A stretch of 64,000 nucleotides of DNA from an uncultured Flavobacteriales bacterium (GTDB lineage Bacteria > Bacteroidota > Bacteroidia > Flavobacteriales_G > Salibacteraceae). Each line of letters opens with the position of its first letter. Position 1 is the stretch's first letter. Both the position numbers and the translations under genes were made by a program. Below the pieces are notes generated by a model that saw only the letters and a program-made list of their open reading frames with translations, did not search any database and was not told where the DNA came from. The stretch spans positions 1-64,000 of the forward strand of contig CAJVZZ010000004.1 in NCBI GenBank assembly GCA_913020435.1, written 5' to 3'. Positions 58,678 through 64,000 of this stretch are shown one piece after another.

Positions 58678-60609
58678 ATGAAAACACTTTTAACAAACGC
58701 AGTTATATTCTCTTTGTTTCTATGTTTACCTAGATTAACATTTAGTCAAACAATTCAGTTAGGAGCACTTTCAACTTTTCAGGCATATACAGGAGCGGGT
58801 GCAGTAACAAACTCGGGAACCTTTAAAGGTGATGTTGGAACAAGCATAGGAGTATTAAGTGGATTTGACGTAACATCAGATTTTATTGGTACAGCATTTA
58901 ATAGTGATTCTGTAACCAACCAAGCTAGAATAGATATTCTGAGGGTATACATTCATCTTAATAACATTTTCGTCACATATCCAGGCACCCATGCTCCGAT
59001 TTTTGGAAATGGTGAAACTATCACAGCTGGTGTTTATTCTGCAGCTGGTGCTGGATCATTAGCAGGACAATTGACTCTTGATGGAGGTGGAGATACTAAT
59101 GCTGTATTCATAATCAAATTTCAAGGAGCATTTACAGCTGGGGTTGGATCAGAGATCATTACAACAAAAGGAACGCGAGCTGCTAATATATTTTGGATTG
59201 CTGAAGGTGCTATTTCTATTGGGGCAAACAGTAAGATACAAGGATCTTTATTTTCACATCCTGGTGCTATTTCACTAGGTACAAATGTAGATTTAAAAGG
59301 AAAAATGCTTGCTACACAAGGTGCAATAACCATTGCAAATGGTAATGTGGTAGCTGGCCCTTCTAGCGATATTACCATTCCAGTAGAATGTACAGGTAAG
59401 TTCACTCCTGCACCTGCTGTTGATGTTTTAGGAACTGCTGGAGACTTCACTCTCTTTACTAGTTCTGGTGCGGTTGCGAATACTTCGTCATCTGGAATTG
59501 TTGGCAATGTTGGAACAAATGGTGGTGCTGTGACTGGTTTGCTTTCTTCAACTCATGTTGGATCTTCTGTGCCTTCAGCGGCTATTATGGCGCAAGCAGC
59601 AAAAGATTTAGATACAGGTTATAGCAAACTTGTTAAAATAGCAGTTACAGACTCTGGTCATGCTGCAGCTTTTGGTTCCGGAGATACCATGGACGCAGGA
59701 GTTTACTATATTGGTGGTGCAGGATCTTTATCAGGGACAATTACATTAGACGCTAACAATACTCCTGATGCAGTGTTTATTTTCAGGTTCAATGGTGCCT
59801 TTACAGCAACAGCACAATCAAGAGTAATTTTTATTAATGGAACACGTCGTTGTAATGTTTTCTGGATCTCAGAAGGAGCTAGTTCCTTAGGTGCTTTCGC
59901 TTACATGAAGGGAACAGTTCTAGCAAATAAAGGGGCAAATAATATCGGGGCCGGTGGATTTATAGAAGGAAGAATGCTTTCTACAGGTGGTGCAATAGGA
60001 TTAAGTACTGCTGTAATTTATGATGATCCTTTGTGTTTTCCTCCTTTGAATGCCCCTTTACCTATTGATTTGTCCAGCTTTACTGCCAAAATACAAGATG
60101 AACATGTTCAGATTGATTGGATAACTGCTACTGAGATTAATCAGAATTATTTTAATGTTGAACGCTCTGGTTCTTCTGATGGGGTTAACTTCACCTCCAT
60201 CAGCCAAATAGATGGCGCTGGGAATAGTTCACAAACCTTAAGCTATTCAGCAATAGACGTTGCTCCATTATCAGGGGTGTCTTACTATCGCTTAAAACAG
60301 ACGGATTATGATGGGGGAATTAGCTATTCTAATATTAAGTCAGTAGAATTTAATATTACGAATGATTTCATTTTTGAAATCTATCCAAATCCATTCTCAA
60401 GCGAAACAGTTTTTCATTCTAGTGAAAACTTAGAAGCCGCAAGTTTATTAGTTTACAACTCATACGGTCGAATAGTAAAAGAACTGAAGAATATTACTGG
60501 TCAATCATTTGTGATGCAACGGGAAGGTTTATCAAGTGGATTATACTATACTAAATTGTTACAAGATGACAAAATAGTAGGCACTAATAAGTTAGTAATT
60601 ACCGACTAA
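58678..60609 (+). CDS. Ice-binding protein with two DUF3494 domains and T9SS sorting domain (copy 2)
   Basis: A 643-residue paralogue of the preceding ice-binding protein, with the same order: signal peptide (LLTNAVIFSLFLCLPRLTFS), DUF3494 domain 1 (LGALSTFQAYTGAGAVTNSG, FKGDVGTSIGVLSGF, GTRAANIFWIAEGAIS), DUF3494 domain 2 (SSGIVGNVGTNGGAV, FRFNGAFTATAQSRVIF), and a nearly identical C-terminal sorting domain (IYPNPFSSETVFH, SSGLYYTKLL). The two copies are most alike in the C-terminal half, for example YYRLKQTDYDG and NDFIFEIYPNPFS. Upstream direct repeats and a -7 box suggest separate, regulated expression. A loose inverted repeat follows at 60632-60698. Confidence 0.93.
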   Translation: MKTLLTNAVIFSLFLCLPRLTFSQTIQLGALSTFQAYTGAGAVTNSGTFKGDVGTSIGVLSGFDVTSDFIGTAFNSDSVTNQARIDILRVYIHLNNIFVTYPGTHAPIFGNGETITAGVYSAAGAGSLAGQLTLDGGGDTNAVFIIKFQGAFTAGVGSEIITTKGTRAANIFWIAEGAISIGANSKIQGSLFSHPGAISLGTNVDLKGKMLATQGAITIANGNVVAGPSSDITIPVECTGKFTPAPAVDVLGTAGDFTLFTSSGAVANTSSSGIVGNVGTNGGAVTGLLSSTHVGSSVPSAAIMAQAAKDLDTGYSKLVKIAVTDSGHAAAFGSGDTMDAGVYYIGGAGSLSGTITLDANNTPDAVFIFRFNGAFTATAQSRVIFINGTRRCNVFWISEGASSLGAFAYMKGTVLANKGANNIGAGGFIEGRMLSTGGAIGLSTAVIYDDPLCFPPLNAPLPIDLSSFTAKIQDEHVQIDWITATEINQNYFNVERSGSSDGVNFTSISQIDGAGNSSQTLSYSAIDVAPLSGVSYYRLKQTDYDGGISYSNIKSVEFNITNDFIFEIYPNPFSSETVFHSSENLEAASLLVYNSYGRIVKELKNITGQSFVMQREGLSSGLYYTKLLQDDKIVGTNKLVITD

Positions 60610-60631
60610 TGCAAAGACGAGAGAAAAGTAT

Positions 60632-60698
60632 AGAAGCTACTTGAATAGGATCCAACTAATATAGTTGGAGGTGATTATATCAATTCGTTGAAGCTTCT
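60632..60698 (+). terminator. Possible terminator or stem-loop after ice-binding gene 2
   Basis: An inner hairpin TCCAAC-TAATATA-GTTGGA (60651-60669) lies within an outer pair AGAAGCT/AGCTTCT (60632-60638 and 60692-60698). No T tract follows directly. The 329-base stretch 60610-60938 shows nothing else except a 12-bp palindrome CTTCCGCGGAAG at 60858-60869. Confidence 0.4.
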
Positions 60699-60938
60699 TA
60701 TACCTTAAGCTTTCTGCTTACATCATTTCCGAGTAAAATAGGACAAACAGAGTAATTTTTTTATAGAACTACATTGTCTAATACCTTAATATTTAAAATT
60801 TTAGCGGTATAATTCATGGACTAAATTGAAACTAACTGGTTTTATATACGGACAAATCTTCCGCGGAAGCAACAAAATTTTACGGGATGTTAAGAAGTGT
60901 CCTCTTTTTTGTGTTATTTAAAAATAACCATTGAAACA

Positions 60939-61520
60939 CTAAATCCGAATCTTCTTAACTTCTCTCAATTGCCCAACCTTCATGTTTTGCAACTCAAGGC
61001 GTTCAATAGAAACTCTTACCAATCGTAAACAAGGAAAACCAACTGCAGCACACATTTTTCTTACTTGTCGGTTCTTGCCTTCGGTAAGCGTAATTTCAAT
61101 CCAACTGGTAGGTACATTTTTTCGGAATCGAACAGGTGGTTCGCGATCGGGCAGAGCAGGAGTGTCAATTACCTTTGCAACACAAGGTTTTGTCTGGTGT
61201 TGAGTTTTTCCAACTTTGATAGAAACACCATTTTCTAATGCCAAAATTGCTTCGGTAGTAACAACAGTATCGACTTGCACCCAATAGGTTCGATTGTGAT
61301 TATTTTCAGGGTTTAGCAATTTAAAGTTCAACTTCTTGTCATTACTTAATAAAAGTAGGCCCTCACTATCTTTATCTAATCTTCCGATAGGGTATATATC
61401 CTTAGGTAAATCAATCAACTTAGACAACCCAGGATTGCCATCTTCATCGGTAAATTGGCTTAAATAACCAAAAGGTTTGTAGAATATAAAGTATCTGAAG
61501 TCAATTTTATCTTCTTCCAT
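60939..61520 (-). CDS. rluE: 23S rRNA pseudouridine synthase, RluE type
   Basis: A 193-residue pseudouridine synthase of the RsuA family. The catalytic aspartate is Asp49 in IGRLDKDSEGLLLL, and GKNRQVRKMCAAVGFP and LVRVSIE are the other active-site strands. The QFTDEDG start and PPVRFRKNVPTSW segment match RluE, which isomerises U2457 of 23S rRNA, better than RluB or RsuA. No S4 domain precedes the catalytic domain, also as in RluE. It converges with the ice-binding gene and lies 12 bases from uvrB. Confidence 0.88.
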   Translation of the reverse strand: MEEDKIDFRYFIFYKPFGYLSQFTDEDGNPGLSKLIDLPKDIYPIGRLDKDSEGLLLLSNDKKLNFKLLNPENNHNRTYWVQVDTVVTTEAILALENGVSIKVGKTQHQTKPCVAKVIDTPALPDREPPVRFRKNVPTSWIEITLTEGKNRQVRKMCAAVGFPCLRLVRVSIERLELQNMKVGQLREVKKIRI

Positions 61521-61532
61521 TTTGGGGCATTT

Positions 61533-63554
61533 TTATTGTTTTCTTAATAGCTTTTTATACTCTTCAATTTCATCTCTATATCTAGCGGCTTCAATAAAAT
61601 CCAATTCCTTAGCAGCCTTTTCCATGAGCTTTCTTCGGTCTTGTATTTGTTTTTCAATCTCGGTATTTGACATGTATTTTACAACTGGATCAGCTGCTAG
61701 AGAACTCATTTCGGGTTCAATATACGCTTTGCTTAACTTTCTTCCTACTCCTGCTATAGCCGACTGTTCAATGATTTGCTCTTTAGATTTTACCAGCGCT
61801 TTTGGACTCAAGCCATGAAACTCATTGTATTGCATTTGCTTAGTGCGCTGTCGGTCGGTTTGATCCATAGTTTTACGCATGGATTCTGTTATTTTATCTG
61901 CATAAAAAATTACTCGTCCGTCTATGTTTCTTGCCGCACGTCCTGCTGTTTGTGTCAGAGCTCGTGCTGACCTTAAGAAACCCTCTTTATCTGCGTCAAG
62001 AACGGCAACCAAAGAGACTTCCGGTAAATCTAGTCCTTCACGAAGTAAGTTGATACCTACCAAAACATCAAACACCCCTAAACGCAAATCCCTAAGGATT
62101 TCAACACGTTCAATGGTATCGACATCGCTATGAATGTAGCGACATTTTATATCCAATTTACTCATGTACTTCGTAAGCTCTTCGGCCATCCGTTTGGTCA
62201 AAGTAGTTACCAATACACGCTCGTCTTTTTCAATTCGAAGTTGTACTTGTTCCAATAAGTCATCTACCTGATTGATACAAGGTCTTACTTCAATAACTGG
62301 ATCTAAAAGACCTGTAGGGCGAATGACTTGTTCTACGATAACACCACCGCTGCGTTCCAATTCAAAATCGGCAGGGGTTGCGCTTACAAATACTGTTTGA
62401 GTCATCATAGACTCAAATTCTTCGAATTTTAAAGGCCTATTATCCATTGCAGCAGGCAGTCGGAATCCGTAGTCAACTAAATTGACTTTACGGCTTCTGT
62501 CACCTCCATACATTGCTTTAACTTGCGGAATGGTCTGATGACTTTCATCGATTACCATCAAGTAATCATCAGGAAAATAATCTAATAAACAGAACGGTCG
62601 TGTTCCTGGAGCACGCTGATCAAGATAACGAGAGTAGTTCTCAATACCAGAACAATAGCCTAATTCACGCATCATTTCAAGATCGTAATTTACTCTATCG
62701 TCAATCCGTTTTGCCTCTAAATGTTTTCCTTGCTCTTTAAAATAGTCAATGTGTTCTAGCAAATCGTGCTGAATTTGCTTCATGCTATTTTGCAAGGTGT
62801 CTTTAGAAGTAATAAATATATTGGCGGGATAAATATTGATGCTCTCTAAGGCGGTTATGGTTGTTCCATGCTCAGGGTTAAAGGTTTCGAGTGATTCTAT
62901 TTCATCTCCCCAAAAAAGTATACGGACTGCAAAATCCGAATATGCTGGAAAAATGTCAACGGTATCGCCAGTTACGCGGAAGTTGCCACGTTTAAATTCT
63001 TCAGTTGTTCTTGAGTAAAGGCAGTCAACGAACTGGCCTAATAATTTATTCCTAGAAACAACAGTTCCAACTTCAATTGTGATTAGATTTTTGTTGAATT
63101 CGACAGGATTTCCAATTCCATAAATACAAGAAACAGAAGCGACTACTAAAACGTCTCTTCGGCCGCTCAAAAGCGATGAAGTAGCACTCAAACGAAGCTT
63201 TTCGATTTCTTCGTTTATACTCATGTCTTTCTCAATAAACGTATCGGTCGTCGGTAAATATGCCTCGGGTTGATAGTAGTCGTAGTAACTCACGAAATAT
63301 TCAACCGCATTGTTTGGAAAGAACTGTTTGAACTCTCCATAAAGCTGAGCAGCGAGGGTTTTATTATGGCTTAATACCAAGGTAGGTCGATTCAATTCTT
63401 TAACCATATTGGCCACGGTAAAGGTTTTTCCCGACCCTGTAACTCCAAGAAGTGTTTGAAACTGCTCGCCTTGCTCAATTCCTTTAACCAACGATTTAAT
63501 CGCTTGTGGCTGATCTCCAGTAGGTTCAAAAGGAGATATGAGTTCAAAATCCAT
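61533..63554 (-). CDS. uvrB: Excinuclease ABC subunit B
   Basis: A full-length 673-residue UvrB. Walker A is GVTGSGKTFT (about 38-47), the beta-hairpin and domain 2 carry YYDYYQPEAYLP, helicase motif II is VIDESHQT, motif VI is QTAGRAARN, and the C-terminal UVR domain is KEL-DFIEAARYRDEIEEYKK. The protein scans DNA with UvrA, opens the damage site and loads UvrC in nucleotide excision repair. A TAATTTTG box ends 4 bases before the ATG. The rluE gene follows on the same strand after 12 bases. Confidence 0.98.
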   Translation of the reverse strand: MDFELISPFEPTGDQPQAIKSLVKGIEQGEQFQTLLGVTGSGKTFTVANMVKELNRPTLVLSHNKTLAAQLYGEFKQFFPNNAVEYFVSYYDYYQPEAYLPTTDTFIEKDMSINEEIEKLRLSATSSLLSGRRDVLVVASVSCIYGIGNPVEFNKNLITIEVGTVVSRNKLLGQFVDCLYSRTTEEFKRGNFRVTGDTVDIFPAYSDFAVRILFWGDEIESLETFNPEHGTTITALESINIYPANIFITSKDTLQNSMKQIQHDLLEHIDYFKEQGKHLEAKRIDDRVNYDLEMMRELGYCSGIENYSRYLDQRAPGTRPFCLLDYFPDDYLMVIDESHQTIPQVKAMYGGDRSRKVNLVDYGFRLPAAMDNRPLKFEEFESMMTQTVFVSATPADFELERSGGVIVEQVIRPTGLLDPVIEVRPCINQVDDLLEQVQLRIEKDERVLVTTLTKRMAEELTKYMSKLDIKCRYIHSDVDTIERVEILRDLRLGVFDVLVGINLLREGLDLPEVSLVAVLDADKEGFLRSARALTQTAGRAARNIDGRVIFYADKITESMRKTMDQTDRQRTKQMQYNEFHGLSPKALVKSKEQIIEQSAIAGVGRKLSKAYIEPEMSSLAADPVVKYMSNTEIEKQIQDRRKLMEKAAKELDFIEAARYRDEIEEYKKLLRKQ

Positions 63555-63558
63555 TCTG

Positions 63559-63566
63559 CAAAATTA
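63559..63566 (-). promoter_or_regulatory. -7 promoter box abutting the uvrB start
   Basis: TAATTTTG on the minus strand is followed by CAGA and the uvrB ATG at 63554. The spacing predicts a leaderless or near-leaderless message. No clear -33 TTG. Confidence 0.5.
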
Positions 63567-63752
63567 GTGGAAATGAGTAGCATAGAGCTGCTAGATTAAG
63601 ACGTAATTTAACCTACCGATTGTCTTATTTCAAAATTATTAAAAGTCACAAGAAGCGAGCGATTCGAAACAGTCAATCGTCATCTCCGGGCGATATGGAA
63701 TCTATTTTGAAGTTGTAAGAGATTTCTTGTCAAGTTGTAATGACGTAATTTC

Positions 63753-63784
63753 TTGAATTAGTTCGGAATAGTTCTTTAAATTTG
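63753..63784 (+). promoter_or_regulatory. Promoter of the small membrane protein gene
   Basis: TTG (63753-63755), 21 bases, TAAATTTG (63777-63784), a full match to the consensus. Only 5 bases separate the -7 box from the ATG at 63790. Confidence 0.7.
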
Positions 63785-63789
63785 TGCCT

Positions 63790-63954
63790 ATGTTTTGGAA
63801 GCGACTACTGTATTACCTAGATATTACCTCGCTCTTTAGAAAAAGAAAAGGGGCAAGAGATATTAACTTATCACTCATGCATGGCATGAACAGAATTACC
63901 ATTTCGGTGTTTCTTGTTTGCCTTGTTATTATGTTGATTAAGTTTCTATCCTAA
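63790..63954 (+). CDS. Small membrane protein (DUF6728-like)
   Basis: A 54-residue protein, too short for many gene finders. It begins MFWKRLLYYLDITSLFRKRKG, with an amphipathic, arginine/lysine-rich N-terminus followed by HGMNRI and a single transmembrane helix ISVFLVCLVIMLIKFL. It resembles a small Bacteroidota family I recall as DUF6728 (FRKLLYYLDVTSLF-like start). The function is unknown. A full-consensus promoter immediately upstream supports expression. Confidence 0.65.
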   Translation: MFWKRLLYYLDITSLFRKRKGARDINLSLMHGMNRITISVFLVCLVIMLIKFLS

Positions 63955-64000
63955 ATTTTTTTACTGTCATTCTTAACTCGTACGCCCAAATTATTGAACA

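Noticed and set aside
59121-59507. 128-codon minus-strand frame inside ice-binding gene 2
   Set aside because: It is antisense to a well supported gene and its proline/alanine/valine-rich composition mirrors the DUF3494 codons.

Overview
The window comes from a low-GC member of the phylum Bacteroidota, most likely a free-living, cold-adapted aquatic flavobacterium-like organism. Evidence: several secreted proteins end in type IX secretion (Por) sorting domains; promoters fit the Bacteroidota consensus TTG-N19-21-TAnnTTTG; a bacillithiol enzyme (BshC) is encoded; and two tandem ice-binding (DUF3494) proteins point to life in cold or icy water. I see no integrase, transposase, tRNA, rRNA, CRISPR array or prophage. 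This is chromosomal DNA with a scattering of decayed genes. Layout. 1-5.9 kb: the tail of a quinone-reductase-like gene, a membrane-anchored HchA/DJ-1 enzyme, a methyltransferase, a translationally coupled PAS histidine kinase and receiver, and a frameshifted SPFH lipoprotein gene. 6.4-11.7 kb: a tight operon of acetyltransferase, sodium/solute symporter, M20 amidohydrolase and two different PLP racemases, probably for uptake and conversion of amino acid derivatives. 12-19 kb: a CDP-alcohol phosphatidyltransferase, then a TPR sensor-regulator followed by two secreted type IX substrates. 19-22 kb: nitroreductase, pirin, a frameshifted AraC regulator and a small lipoprotein. 22.5-28 kb: DUF819 and PF04020 membrane proteins, an M1 aminopeptidase, and a DNA methyltransferase that faces a nuclease-like gene tail to tail (possible restriction-modification pair). 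28-35.5 kb: a minus-strand block with a 1123-residue repeat protein, a TlpA-like thioredoxin, coaD, rsmD, a DUF3822 protein and a membrane protein. 35.6-47 kb: mostly plus strand: a RecD-like helicase, AlkB-like dioxygenase, thioredoxin protein, nth (minus), bshC, guaA, a LysM/periplasmic-binding fusion and hemF. 47-55 kb: a secreted ETGGM-family protein, a GAF/PAS sensor without a kinase ATPase domain, and a photolyase-DUF2805-CIA30-SDR cluster typical of light-responsive loci. 55.8-60.6 kb: the two ice-binding genes with direct-repeat arrays upstream. 60.9-64 kb: rluE, uvrB and a small membrane protein. The most striking points are: (1) at least six genes, mainly housekeeping, have a -7 promoter box ending only 3-5 bases before the start codon, which predicts leaderless mRNAs; (2) an AraC gene is frameshifted inside a near-perfect T/A palindrome; (3) a type IX-type gene carries two in-frame TAA codons where tyrosine would be expected; (4) a photolyase appears to have its two domains in reversed order; (5) regulatory DNA includes a 24-bp perfect palindrome, 20-bp direct repeats beside the ice-binding genes, and a pair of related UUCG-loop hairpins. 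No single system is clearly new. The best candidates for something undescribed are the methyltransferase/nuclease-like pair and the double-racemase operon.
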